Part shown: in pieces, positions 43,805 through 51,762 of the stretch
Layout: each line of letters starts with the position of its first letter
How positions within the stretch are numbered: the first letter of the stretch is position 1
Assembly (NCBI RefSeq): GCF_001550135.1
Contig: NZ_LRUE01000015.1
Span: 496,001-560,000, forward strand
Source of the DNA: Pseudoalteromonas shioyasakiensis
GTDB lineage: Bacteria > Pseudomonadota > Gammaproteobacteria > Enterobacterales > Alteromonadaceae
Direction: 5' to 3'
DNA: 64,000 nucleotides
Position numbers and translations under genes: made by a program
The notes under the pieces: model-generated
The model's database searches: none
The model's input: the letters and a program-made list of their open reading frames with translations, nothing else
What the model was told of the DNA's origin: nothing

Positions 43805-44752
43805 CTAATCCTTTATTTTTAAATACGTTACAAATTGCTGCTGCATGTAGCCGTTTATTTTTGCATGATCAGGGCTCCAACCTGCTAAAAAGCGATAAAA
43901 ATCGCTCCATGCGTAACACCAAAGCGCTCGCCAACTGCTAACAACATGCGCTGGGTTTACATTCGGTTGATAACGTTTTAGTGCCTGTATGAGGGTGTCA
44001 AAATAGCGATTTAAATAGTCATCTGCAACTGATTTTAATGCCGTATCATCTAAGCAACTGCCTAAAAAATACATTACATCAATCACCCCAACACCCTTGC
44101 CAACATATTGAAAATCATAGCCAAGAACATGCTGGTTTTGTGGCGCAATCGCAAAATTGGCAAGCTTAGCATCACCATGAATTAATGTTTGGTAAGGTGA
44201 CTCATTCAACGCTATATCAATAGCGTGCGCCTGCGCTTTTAAGCTTAAATCGCTCATACGCTTTAGCTCATCGGGCCGCGTTGCTAAATGCCAATAACTA
44301 CCTCGCGGCCAAAGGCCATCGGCAGAGCTTGCTAAATGAAAAGCATGAAAGTGTGCAAGCCAGTTTATAATTGCTTGAATGTCGCTGTGTGTAGCACTTG
44401 CAGGCTGGTAGCCAAGCGCACTGAAATCACTAAATACCAGCGCTTGTTTACTGCCCTGTTGTATTGCCTCAATACAGTGGATAGCCGCAGCTTCATGGGG
44501 TAATTGCTCTGCGTAATGCCGATACCAATTAAATTCGAATAAGTAAGATTGGCGCTTTCTGGCAAGTGCAAAATCACTTTGTTTTATACGACTATGATTG
44601 ATCTGACTAGGCACTTCAATCGCTTTAATTACCGCAGCAGCACCATTCATTTGGCAACGAATAATCTCACCGCATCCACTCCATACTGATGCAGCTTGCT
44701 GTAGCTCTGTAATATTTGAAAAGTGACAAGTAACGAATTGCCTAAGATCCAT
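43805..44752 (-). CDS. phosphotransferase (APH / ecdysteroid-kinase-like)
   Basis: A protein of 315 residues with the aminoglycoside-phosphotransferase-fold kinase motifs: a Lys in 'AAVIKAIEVPSQ', catalytic loop 'LIHGDAKLANFAI' (H-G-D-x-K-x-x-N), and metal Asp in 'HVLGYDFQYVGKGVGVIDVMYFLGSC'. That last run resembles EcKinase-like and choline/ethanolamine-kinase-like proteins. Small-molecule kinase with unknown substrate; nothing suggests antibiotic resistance in particular. The partner oxidoreductase begins two bases after the stop. Start ATG at 44752, no strong ribosome-binding site seen. Confidence 0.7.
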   Translation of the reverse strand: MDLRQFVTCHFSNITELQQAASVWSGCGEIIRCQMNGAAAVIKAIEVPSQINHSRIKQSDFALARKRQSYLFEFNWYRHYAEQLPHEAAAIHCIEAIQQGSKQALVFSDFSALGYQPASATHSDIQAIINWLAHFHAFHLASSADGLWPRGSYWHLATRPDELKRMSDLSLKAQAHAIDIALNESPYQTLIHGDAKLANFAIAPQNQHVLGYDFQYVGKGVGVIDVMYFLGSCLDDTALKSVADDYLNRYFDTLIQALKRYQPNVNPAHVVSSWRALWCYAWSDFYRFLAGWSPDHAKINGYMQQQFVTYLKIKD

Positions 44753-44829
44753 AACGCTCTGTAATTTATATAAACCGATGGCAATGGTAGGTGATATTGG
44801 CTATTGGCACAACGGCCTATAGGCAATAA

Positions 44830-44854
44830 AAAACCCGTGCTAAGCACGGGTTTT
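44830..44854 (-). terminator. terminator downstream of fadE
   Basis: An 11-bp stem (AAAACCCGTGC / GCACGGGTTTT) with loop TAA lies 43 bases past the fadE stop; both strands end in a T-tract, so it also insulates the phosphotransferase gene. Confidence 0.85.
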
Positions 44855-44897
44855 CGAAGATAAAGTCCTAATACTACTCAGGACTTGCATTGTTGAA

Positions 44898-47153
44898 TTA
44901 CTCGTTTACCACACTTTTAAGTGGGTTTACTGGCTTTGCATTGTCATCCAGTAGGTTCATATCAAAGTCGAACTCATCAACACGAATCGCTTTTTCACGC
45001 TTCTTGTTGTAATCAATCAGTTTTGCATATTCTTCTTCGTTGATAACACTTGCAACAAGTGCATTATCAAGCGTTTCTGCAAAACGAACGCCCGGCTTAA
45101 TAGTTTTAGCACGCAGAGCTTTTTTAACTTTCTTAAGTAAATCAAGGCACGCCATTTTCGCTTTGTACGCTTGCTCATTGATGTAATGACCATCACCTTC
45201 AATTGGGTTAACCAAGTGAGTGATTTGCGCTTTAAATGCCGTATCCATTTGCGCTTGAGTCGCAAGTTCACGGATTAAATCATCGCTGATCTTAGGCATT
45301 TTCATTGAGTAGTTCATCGTAATGAAACGCATAAATTTACGAGTACCACTTGCAGGGAAGTTATCTAAGAACTTATGCAATGCTTCTTCAGCGCTTTGTA
45401 GTGCAAAGCGAGTCGCATAGTGGAAGTAAGGCGCAGCTTGCTCACGTTCACTGCTTGCTACTTTTTGCTCGTAGTATTTAATTGATGCCATCGCCGCATA
45501 TAAGAAGCTCATTACGTCGCCTAAACGTGCAGATAACATTTCTGCTTGCTTAAGTTTGCCACCTAGTACCAATAACGAGAAGTCAGCGTAAACTGCAAGT
45601 TTTGCAGATAATTTATGCGCTGCTTTTTCGTATTCACGTACTTCTGGTAGTGACGATTTAGCACCCGCAGTAAACGGTAATACGCCTAAACGGAAAGCTC
45701 GTAAGCTATTAGCTACGCTGTAACCCACTGTTTTACGTAAGATGCTGTTGAATTCTTTATCTGCATTTTTGTCTTCGCTGTGGATAGACTCAACCATAGT
45801 TTGTAGGTAAGGGTGACAACGCATTACACCTTGACCAAAAATCATAAGGTTACGAGTAAGAATGTTTGCACCTTCAACCGTGATTGCGATTGGTTGTGCA
45901 ACATATCCACTTGCTAATGTATTTTGCGGACCATTTTGAATTGCTTTACCTGCTTGAATATCCATTGCTGAATCAAGCACGTTACGACCAATTTCTGTCA
46001 TGTGGTATTTAGCAATCGCAGTAACTACAGATGGTTTTAAGCCCATGCCTAAACCTTCTGTTGTTAGAACACGCATTGCTTCTTGAAGGTAAGTTTTACC
46101 TGCGATATCAGCAAGCTTCTCTTGGATACCTTCGAATTGACCAATCGCCAGACCAAACTGCTCACGTACTGCTGCGTACTCAGAAGCACCTTTGAATGCC
46201 ACTTGTGATGAGCTAACACCTAATGCCGGTAGAGAGATACCACGGCCTGCACCTAAACAGCTAACCAGCATTTGCCAGCCACGACCGATGTTCTTTTGAC
46301 CACCAATGATGAAGTCCATTGGTACAAATACTTTTTCGCCGCGAGTCGTACCGTTGTAAAAACGGATACCCATAGGATCATGACGATTACCAAGTTCAAC
46401 ACCTGGGTGATCTTTAGGAATAAGCGCACAGGTGATACCTAAGTTTTCTTTACCACCTAGTAAACCATCAGGGTCAACTACCTTAAATGCTAAACCTAAT
46501 ACTGTCGCAATTGGCGCAAGTGTGATGTAGCGTTTGTCCCAGGTAATTTCTAAACCTAATACTTCTTCGCCATTGAACTGACCACGTTTAACAACACCGA
46601 TATCTGGAATACCACCCGCATCTGAACCCGCTTCTGGGCTAGTTAGTGCGAAACATGGAATATCACGACCATTTGCAAGACGCGGTAAGTAGTGATCTTG
46701 TTGCTCTTTAGTACCAAAGTGAAGTAATAGCTCACCTGGGCCTAAAGAGTTAGGAACCATCACGGTTACCGCAACCGCAGAACTCTTAGTCGCGATAGTC
46801 GCAACGATTGTTGAGTTTGCATAAGGGCTGAACTCTAAACCGCCGAATGATTTAGGAATGATAAGCGAGAAAAAACGCTCTTTTTTCAAGAAATCAAGAA
46901 TGTAGTCAGGAAGATGAACACCGTTTTGAATTTCAGAATCATCAATCATAGATAATAATTCTTTCACTGGGCCATCTAAGAATGCTTGCTCTTCAGCGCT
47001 CAGCTTAGCTGCTGGCACGTCACGAAGTGCATCGAAATCAGGTTTACCTTGGTAGATTGAACCTTCTAACCAAACATCACCCGCATCTAACGCTTCTTGT
47101 TCTGTAATTGAAATACTAGGTAATACTTTTTTTAATTTTGTACGTAAGCTCAT
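44898..47153 (-). CDS. fadE: acyl-CoA dehydrogenase, FadE type
   Basis: A protein of 751 residues: N-terminal FadE region ('VLPSISITEQEALDAGDVWLEGSIYQGKPDF'), acyl-CoA dehydrogenase core ('CFALTSPEAGSDAGGIPD', 'FYNGTTRGEKVFVP', 'YAAVREQFGLAIGQFEGIQEKLADIAG', with the catalytic region near the Glu of 'ITVEGANILTRN') and the C-terminal DUF1974 domain. It does the first oxidation of fatty-acyl-CoA in beta-oxidation. E. coli FadE is longer because of an N-terminal membrane region that is missing here. Single-gene unit with own terminator; two FadR-like sites upstream suggest repression in the absence of long-chain acyl-CoA. Confidence 0.92.
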   Translation of the reverse strand: MSLRTKLKKVLPSISITEQEALDAGDVWLEGSIYQGKPDFDALRDVPAAKLSAEEQAFLDGPVKELLSMIDDSEIQNGVHLPDYILDFLKKERFFSLIIPKSFGGLEFSPYANSTIVATIATKSSAVAVTVMVPNSLGPGELLLHFGTKEQQDHYLPRLANGRDIPCFALTSPEAGSDAGGIPDIGVVKRGQFNGEEVLGLEITWDKRYITLAPIATVLGLAFKVVDPDGLLGGKENLGITCALIPKDHPGVELGNRHDPMGIRFYNGTTRGEKVFVPMDFIIGGQKNIGRGWQMLVSCLGAGRGISLPALGVSSSQVAFKGASEYAAVREQFGLAIGQFEGIQEKLADIAGKTYLQEAMRVLTTEGLGMGLKPSVVTAIAKYHMTEIGRNVLDSAMDIQAGKAIQNGPQNTLASGYVAQPIAITVEGANILTRNLMIFGQGVMRCHPYLQTMVESIHSEDKNADKEFNSILRKTVGYSVANSLRAFRLGVLPFTAGAKSSLPEVREYEKAAHKLSAKLAVYADFSLLVLGGKLKQAEMLSARLGDVMSFLYAAMASIKYYEQKVASSEREQAAPYFHYATRFALQSAEEALHKFLDNFPASGTRKFMRFITMNYSMKMPKISDDLIRELATQAQMDTAFKAQITHLVNPIEGDGHYINEQAYKAKMACLDLLKKVKKALRAKTIKPGVRFAETLDNALVASVINEEEYAKLIDYNKKREKAIRVDEFDFDMNLLDDNAKPVNPLKSVVNE

Positions 47154-47157
47154 AATA

Positions 47158-47174
47158 AACTCATCCGACCAGAT
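47158..47174 (-). promoter_or_regulatory. FadR-like operator, proximal
   Basis: On the minus strand ATCTGGTCGGATGAGTT, directly upstream of the fadE start. One half (CTGGTC) is as in FadR operators; the other half is weak. About 12 of 17 positions match the E. coli consensus I recall, AGCTGGTCCGACCTGTT. Confidence 0.4.
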
Positions 47175-47213
47175 AGTAATACCTACATTACGTCATAAAA
47201 CGAGCAATAGATC

Positions 47214-47230
47214 AATTGGTCCAACCAGTT
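47214..47230. promoter_or_regulatory. FadR-like operator, distal
   Basis: AATTGGTCCAACCAGTT is a near-perfect dyad with the TGGTCC-ACCA core of FadR operators (13 of 17 against the consensus I recall). It lies about 61 bases upstream of fadE. Together with the proximal site it fits acyl-CoA-responsive control. Confidence 0.6.
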
Positions 47231-47358
47231 TTTTTAACATTTTTTTATATTTATTTTTTCTTTGCACGCTAAGCACTTGAATACAATGGGTTTACACGTG
47301 TACGCTCAAACGCCTTTTTTTATCCCGAAATGGTTAACAACTAAAGGCTGAAAACAAA

Positions 47359-47382
47359 AAGCCCAACTAAAAAGTTGGGCTT
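47359..47382 (-). terminator. terminator of the PLD-family gene
   Basis: A 10-bp stem (AAGCCCAACT / AGTTGGGCTT) with loop AAAA, 25 bases past the gene stop; the minus-strand arm runs into TTTTTGTTTT. Confidence 0.85.
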
Positions 47383-47406
47383 AGGTATAAATACTGAAGG
47401 AATGGC

Positions 47407-48939
47407 TTAGAGCTCATCTTCGATAGGGAATAACGAAATAAACCACACTTGAAAACGTCGCCACGAAGACGTTTGTGGCTCTTCATCAAACTGCTCATTA
47501 CTCACTGTGTCGAGCCAAACTAAGTCATTATCTTTAAGCTCGACTTTCCAGGCATATTCAGGCATTTGCGTATCAACCCAATGGGCCAAAAAGCGGCTAA
47601 GCTTTTCGCTTTCGATTAAAACGCCCATCTCGGTATTTAAATCAAGCGAGCGAGGGTCGAGGTTCATGGTGCCCACAAAAATCTTTTTATCATCAAAGGT
47701 CATGGTTTTTGCGTGTAAACTTGCTTGTGATGACCCAGTTACTTTAAGCCCCGCTTTGCGCTTAATGGCCATTAAATCACTGGGTTTTAACTCCCACAGC
47801 TTAACCCCGCCTTTTACGAGATCTTCTCGGTACTTTTTATAACCAGCATGCACCGCAGATACATCGGTAGCAGCTAAAGAATTAGTCAGTACAGTGACAT
47901 CAACACCCTGCTTTGCCCAATTGGTCAGTAATTTAACGCCCTGCTCACGAGGAATAAAATACGGCGACACAATAATTGCTTTTTGTTTCGGCTCGCCCAT
48001 TTCTTTAAACAACATTGGCGACATATTGGCCGATTTTTCACTGACGTCGTTCATTACCTTATCGGGATGATCATAAAACAACACAGACTTTTGCCAATCG
48101 AATTCTATTTCATCGTGCAATAAGCGTTTTACAAAGGCGCTTTCGCGTAACTGCTCAACGTAATTACTCTGCTGATTCTGCTCAACATAGGTCGATAAGG
48201 ATTTAGTGATATCAATAAGTGATTGCTCATCACGTTCACCGTGCAAATCTTCAACAGGGTAAGACAGCTGATGATTCCAATATAAATCAAATGCTTTTGA
48301 TGCCTCTGGCACAATTTCGCCAACACTCATAACATCTAAATCAATAAATTCAGAATGATCTTCAGCCGAGAAATACGCATTACCTATGTTGCGCCCACCG
48401 GTGATAAAAATCCGATTATCAACGATAAAGCTCTTGTTATGCATGCGTCTAGAAAGCTGGCTAAAGTTGGTAACAAAACCAAGCGCTCTAAAACGACGGT
48501 TAGGAAATGGATTAAATAATCGAACTTCAATATTAGGGTGAACAGCCAGTGCTGCTAAATCAAGCTCACTGTCGGCTTGCGATAAGTCATCAAGCAACAA
48601 GCGAACTCTTACTCCCCTATCTGCGGCTTTTAATAAAAAGGCCGTAAATAAAATGGTGGTTTGCTGTCTGTGGTATAAATAGTACTGCACATCAATAGTG
48701 TGCTCTGCAGAATCAATGAGTGCCAACCTAGCTACAAAGGCATCGACCCCATCTGCTAAAGGATAAAACCCTGATAACCCAGGATGATTATTACCCACTG
48801 CATCTCCTATGGTACTGGGTGTATCCGCTGCAATGGCATAGCTTGGTTGAATGGACTCTCGTGAAGGTAACTGCGCACAGCCCGCGGTGATTAAAATGAG
48901 TACTGCACAAAAAAGTGATTTTGAAGAGTCTATTATCAT
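47407..48939 (-). CDS. phospholipase D-family lipoprotein (cardiolipin-synthase-like)
   Basis: A protein of 510 residues. The N-terminus is a lipoprotein signal (FCAVLILITAGCAQ), lipobox ITAGC. Two HKD motifs are present: 'RMHNKSFIVDNRIFITGGRNIGNAYF' and 'SLHAKTMTFDDKKIFVGTMNLDPRS'. The latter pair of 'H-x-K-x4-D ... G..N' blocks is typical of cardiolipin-synthase-type phosphatidyltransferases of the PLD superfamily, though outer-membrane-anchored members with unknown substrates are common in gammaproteobacteria. It is alone on its transcript with a terminator downstream. Bases 48940-49097 upstream hold nothing recognised. Confidence 0.8.
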   Translation of the reverse strand: MIIDSSKSLFCAVLILITAGCAQLPSRESIQPSYAIAADTPSTIGDAVGNNHPGLSGFYPLADGVDAFVARLALIDSAEHTIDVQYYLYHRQQTTILFTAFLLKAADRGVRVRLLLDDLSQADSELDLAALAVHPNIEVRLFNPFPNRRFRALGFVTNFSQLSRRMHNKSFIVDNRIFITGGRNIGNAYFSAEDHSEFIDLDVMSVGEIVPEASKAFDLYWNHQLSYPVEDLHGERDEQSLIDITKSLSTYVEQNQQSNYVEQLRESAFVKRLLHDEIEFDWQKSVLFYDHPDKVMNDVSEKSANMSPMLFKEMGEPKQKAIIVSPYFIPREQGVKLLTNWAKQGVDVTVLTNSLAATDVSAVHAGYKKYREDLVKGGVKLWELKPSDLMAIKRKAGLKVTGSSQASLHAKTMTFDDKKIFVGTMNLDPRSLDLNTEMGVLIESEKLSRFLAHWVDTQMPEYAWKVELKDNDLVWLDTVSNEQFDEEPQTSSWRRFQVWFISLFPIEDEL

Positions 48940-49097
48940 GGCTTCCTACCAATGACCGTGTGATACACGTATCTGCTTTGTTATAACCCTAATAAATGAA
49001 GGGGTTAAAAGCAAATAAAAACTCGTAAGTATGGGGATAAATTAGAAGAATTAAACGAAGGAAAAATTGTTAAGCACGCATGCTTAAGAGCAAGTAA

Positions 49098-49292
49098 TTA
49101 AGCTACTTGCTCAGTGATATCTGCAATTTCGATCAGTTTGCGATTAAGTATTTTTTTACAACAACCACAACACTTGCCGCACTGGCTACCCACTTGCAGC
49201 TCTTTAGATAAATCGCGCATCGTCATAGCGCCATCATCAATTGTTTGTTCGATTTTTTTATCAGTCACACCATGACATAAACAGATATACAT
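49098..49292 (-). CDS. bfd: bacterioferritin-associated ferredoxin
   Basis: A protein of 64 residues. The [2Fe-2S] ligands are in the family arrangement: C-L-C near residues 4-6 ('MYICLCHG') and C-G-K-C ('GSQCGKCCGCC') about 32 residues later; additional Cys residues follow. Bfd delivers electrons to bacterioferritin to release stored iron. Iron starvation normally induces it; a Fur-like dyad lies directly before the ATG. Bacterioferritin itself is not in the window. Confidence 0.9.
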   Translation of the reverse strand: MYICLCHGVTDKKIEQTIDDGAMTMRDLSKELQVGSQCGKCCGCCKKILNRKLIEIADITEQVA

Positions 49293-49596
49293 GAATGCAA
49301 ACCACTCTCATTTCTCTTGATGGTCAGCATATTAATCTAAACGGTAATAGTTCGCAATAGTGTTATAGGCAATATTTGCATAACTTTTATACCTAAAACT
49401 CATAATTAGCACACAACTAAAAATTTTCCCTTATGATTTGGGCAGTTAGTTAAAAGCGAGCAAAGAAAAAATTTTTAACTTTTTTGAGAGGGTTTGGTTT
49501 GGAGTTGAAAGAAAAAGAGAGGATGGCTCAGATACAGAGCATTGGTAAATAACAGAGAAGCCGACACTTCAACAACTGGAAAAACATGCGCCTTGA
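49293..49596. promoter_or_regulatory. bfd upstream region with Fur-like box (49294-49313)
   Basis: 304 bases without a gene. AATGCAAACCACTCTCATTT (49294-49313) is read on the minus strand as AAATGAGAGTGGTTTGCATT and agrees with the Fur-type pattern AAATGAGAAT-N-ATTCTCATT in 15 or 16 of the comparable positions. It directly adjoins the bfd start, so bound Fur would block transcription or translation start. The rest (49330-49596), upstream of nothing on the plus strand and downstream of the toxin gene, shows no coding signal or clear hairpin. Confidence 0.5.
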
Positions 49597-50070
49597 TTAA
49601 GGGAAGAGCAACTCGTCCTTAGCTGCTTTTAAAAGTTCATTCCATCCCTCAGGTGGATGACCAGAATTTAACATCTTTTCGAATACTTTGTAGGCATCGG
49701 TTTTACTACCGTATGCACGTTTATTATTTTCATCATTGACCCATGCATAAACGATGATTTTTGACCCTAAATGATATCGAAAAAACAAACGGTATTGTTG
49801 GAAGAACTTTGCTCTAAACCAGTGCTTGTTATCATCACCTAATGTGCTTCCTTGGCGAAATTCAGGGCTGGTAGGATCGTGCGGTATGAGTTCAAAGATT
49901 AACCGTTGAATAGCGGCTAATCGTTTCGTGGCATTTTTTTTAAGGTAGCCCTTTGGATCTTTATTCCGAAGAGCCTCAACTTGAACTTTAAGGCTTATGT
50001 ATTGCTCTTTAAACAATGGATGAGTGTAAAGTGTCCAACCATTTACGACCATTGGTATCGTTTTTTGCAA
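49597..50070 (-). CDS. yhaV: YhaV-family toxin (RelE-type ribonuclease)
   Basis: A protein of 157 residues if the TTG at 50070 is used; an ATG at 50052 is possible (6 residues shorter). The TTG lies close to the antitoxin stop, which fits coupled translation. Family motifs: 'VNGWTLYTHPLFKEQY', 'RNKDPKGYLKKNATKRLAAI', 'RLFFRYHLGSKIIVYAWVNDENNKRAYGSKTDAYKVFEKMLNSGHPP' near the C-terminus. In E. coli YhaV cleaves mRNA at the ribosome and is neutralised by PrlF. All the family's C-terminal catalytic-region residues appear kept, so it looks functional. Confidence 0.88.
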   Translation of the reverse strand: MQKTIPMVVNGWTLYTHPLFKEQYISLKVQVEALRNKDPKGYLKKNATKRLAAIQRLIFELIPHDPTSPEFRQGSTLGDDNKHWFRAKFFQQYRLFFRYHLGSKIIVYAWVNDENNKRAYGSKTDAYKVFEKMLNSGHPPEGWNELLKAAKDELLFP

Positions 50071-50072
50071 AC

Positions 50073-50402
50073 TTACTCGTCCTCATCCAATAACGGAGCA
50101 TCTAAATCGATTTCAACACCTTCAATCAACACATCAACGTTTTCTCGCATACTTGCTGATAACGGTTCTATTCTTTCAGGATGAGCCTGCATATCACGCG
50201 CTATGAATGATAAGAACTCGCCAAGCACAGGATCGCTTTCTTGCACTGCTGCACGCGAAATAACAACGCTGCCATCAGATTGAATCGTGTATTTAATTTT
50301 ATCTTTTTTACCTAAGTGCAACGCCTTACGAACAGGGCTAGGCACCGTAGTTTGAAAACGGTCTGTCAATGTTGATTCAGTTTCTAAAGCAACTTGTGCC
50401 AT
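50073..50402 (-). CDS. prlF: PrlF/SohA-type antitoxin
   Basis: A protein of 109 residues with an N-terminal AbrB-type DNA-binding domain ('LTDRFQTTVPSPVRKALHLGKKDKIKYTIQSDGSVVI', residues about 12-48) and an acidic C-terminal tail ('EIDLDAPLLDEDE') that would bind the toxin. Order antitoxin-toxin with a 2-base gap is the usual prlF-yhaV arrangement. The dimer should repress its own promoter, which lies in the 50403-50815 stretch. Location in a repeat-rich low-GC region suggests acquisition by transfer. Confidence 0.88.
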   Translation of the reverse strand: MAQVALETESTLTDRFQTTVPSPVRKALHLGKKDKIKYTIQSDGSVVISRAAVQESDPVLGEFLSFIARDMQAHPERIEPLSASMRENVDVLIEGVEIDLDAPLLDEDE

Positions 50403-50683
50403 AACAACCTCTGTCTTTTATTTGCTTCATTAGCTTTGATTTTAGTACGAACGAACAGGCAATGCAAATGCATTACCCTTTAAAAATGAGCTAGAAAATA
50501 CTCAAGTTGCTTAATGCTGTAAGGGGGGACTTGTCTAGACACTCAGCTAGCTGAGTGTGCGCTCATTCCCTCACGACGTAACATGATACAAAGCACCTGC
50601 AAACTCTAATCGTAGTAGCCTAGCCATCCTTTCACGTATCAATCTTGGTTAGTTAATAACTAAAAATTAGGCTTCAATAATCT

Positions 50684-50710
50684 TAAAGGCAAAAAGAAAG
50701 ACCTGACCCT
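50684..50710 (-). repeat. REP-like repeat, copy 1
   Basis: Minus-strand AGGGTCAGGTCTTTCTTTTTGCC. The same element occurs at 51607-51632 with three base changes. Such GGGTCAGGT-containing ends often lie near IS200-like/RAYT genes in Alteromonadales, as I recall. Confidence 0.5.
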
Positions 50711-50721
50711 GTTTGTTTTTC

Positions 50722-50764
50722 CTTTGCCGATTTCAAGCCAATCTGGAGCTATTGCTTGTCTCAT
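50722..50764 (-). repeat. 43-bp duplicated segment, copy 1
   Basis: A 19-base identical stretch (CTTTGCCGATTTCAAGCCA) plus about 23 less similar bases recur at 51502-51543, where they form part of the decayed transposase. Confidence 0.6.
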
Positions 50765-50815
50765 TAGTGGCTCCGACACAGATTGCACAATCAGCTATTA
50801 GTGTAGTGCACTGTT

Positions 50816-51310
50816 CTACTGGGGTTTATTGCTATTATTTTCAGGAAAAACATAAGAAACAACAATCTTTTTCTTTTCCTGATCAATGGAGTTAATTTTA
50901 ACTGAAACAATTTCACCTTCAGACATCTCAGGTATAGACTTTTCATTATGTAGCAGAGCTCTCAATCCTTTTTCTAGTTCCAGAAAATAGCCAAAATCAG
51001 TTCTCGTAACTACTTTTGCTTTATGAATAGTATTTATTAAATATTTACTTACTTTATTCCACGGACTTAGCTCTGGGTGAGCGTCTTTAAAAGAGGCATT
51101 AAAGGGTACTGTTGAGCTATCAAGCACCATTGCATCTAAAATATCACCTATGGAAAAATAGTTGCTCATTCCCTTTTGAACTCCATAAATATTCCATGAT
51201 AAATTAGGAATAAGAACAATCCCTTCATAACCATCAGCCTCTACTAGAACACCATATTGCTCAATGCTTTTAACTTTTACTGAAATAATTTCATTCGATT
51301 GAATTTTCAA
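50816..51310 (-). CDS. protein with two S1 RNA-binding domains (unknown role)
   Basis: A protein of 164 residues. Residues 1-60 ('ISVKVKSIEQYGVLVEADGYEGIVLIPNLSW') and 90-155 ('KAKVVTRTDFGYFLELEKGLRALLHNEKS', 'GEIVSVKINSIDQEKKKIVVSY') each follow the S1/OB-fold pattern. The first lacks some surface aromatics of typical S1. Much shorter than ribosomal S1 and no other domain is visible. It may bind RNA or a protein; single-gene unit with low GC. Upstream gene content (51311-51762) is a decayed mobile element. Confidence 0.65.
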   Translation of the reverse strand: MKIQSNEIISVKVKSIEQYGVLVEADGYEGIVLIPNLSWNIYGVQKGMSNYFSIGDILDAMVLDSSTVPFNASFKDAHPELSPWNKVSKYLINTIHKAKVVTRTDFGYFLELEKGLRALLHNEKSIPEMSEGEIVSVKINSIDQEKKKIVVSYVFPENNSNKPQ

Positions 51311-51369
51311 ACCAAAATCCTCACTAAATATTATTTAGCATTAAAAACGGAGCATCTATGGGGCAGGTA

Positions 51370-51600
51370 TTTCTTTTGCCACTACCCGACTCAAGTTTGA
51401 ATAGTGTAATTGAAAATAATCACCCAATTCTTTTTTTTGCTCGACAAATAGCGCAAACTTAAGGCTTGATGTTGCTTTAGATTTTCCAAATAGGGGTAAC
51501 ACTTTGCCGATTTCAAGCCATTCTTGAGCTTGTGCTTGCCCATCGTAAAATGCCCTACACGTTGAGAACTTCTATTAAACCATTGCTTATATGACATTGG
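51370..51600 (-). pseudogene. remnant of a RAYT/IS200-like (Y1) transposase
   Basis: A short minus-strand frame begins 'MSYKQWFNRSSQRVGHF', very like the 'SY..YFN...R.GHL(W/F)QGR' run in the middle of REP-associated tyrosine transposases; the following residues ('MGKHKLKNG...') are out of keeping, so the frame breaks at about 51548. The HUH and catalytic Tyr parts are missing. A REP-like repeat flanks it. The reading is a decayed fragment, not a functional gene. Confidence 0.45.
51502..51543 (-). repeat. 43-bp duplicated segment, copy 2
   Basis: Partner of 50722-50764: 19 identical bases, then about 18 of 23 similar. Lies within the decayed transposase. Confidence 0.6.
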
Positions 51601-51606
51601 ACGAGC

Positions 51607-51632
51607 TAATAGGCAAAAAAATACCTGACCCT
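51607..51632 (-). repeat. REP-like repeat, copy 2
   Basis: Minus-strand AGGGTCAGGTATTTTTTTGCC, partner of 50684-50710. Confidence 0.5.
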
Positions 51633-51762
51633 ATTGGTTTATATGAAAATAGTGCTTTAAACCTAGAGTAAGTTTTAAGTCCTGACTGTCACTAATAACT
51701 AAAGTAATTTGCTCATCAAAATTTGTAAAACAGTAAGACTTAACCCCACTTAGTATACATAA

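Larger units (their letters stand above)
50403..50815. other. gene-free stretch with a 20-bp palindrome and a REP-like repeat
   Basis: 413 bases. Contains the perfect palindrome ACACTCAGCTAGCTGAGTGT (50539-50558), which may be the PrlF operator or a small terminator-like hairpin, and a copy of a repeat found again 0.9 kb on (50684-50710 and 50722-50764). It sits between the antitoxin gene and the S1-domain gene. No open frame here has coding signal. Confidence 0.5.
51311..51762. other. gene-poor stretch with a decayed transposase
   Basis: 452 bases. Holds the RAYT-like remnant (51370-51600), the second REP-like copy (51607-51632) and about 130 AT-rich bases (51633-51762) with no feature recognised. 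Confidence 0.6.

Noticed and set aside
43805..44752. Aminoglycoside-resistance kinase
   Set aside because: Only the shared fold and catalytic loop are seen; the C-terminal run resembles other small-molecule kinases and the neighbour is a metabolic oxidoreductase.
50540..50760. CRISPR array or integron site
   Set aside because: The palindrome occurs once and the repeats occur only twice, 0.9 kb apart; no spacer regularity.
51391..51597. 68-residue frame as an intact gene
   Set aside because: Only the first 17 or so residues resemble a transposase; the rest is out of frame, so I list it as a remnant.
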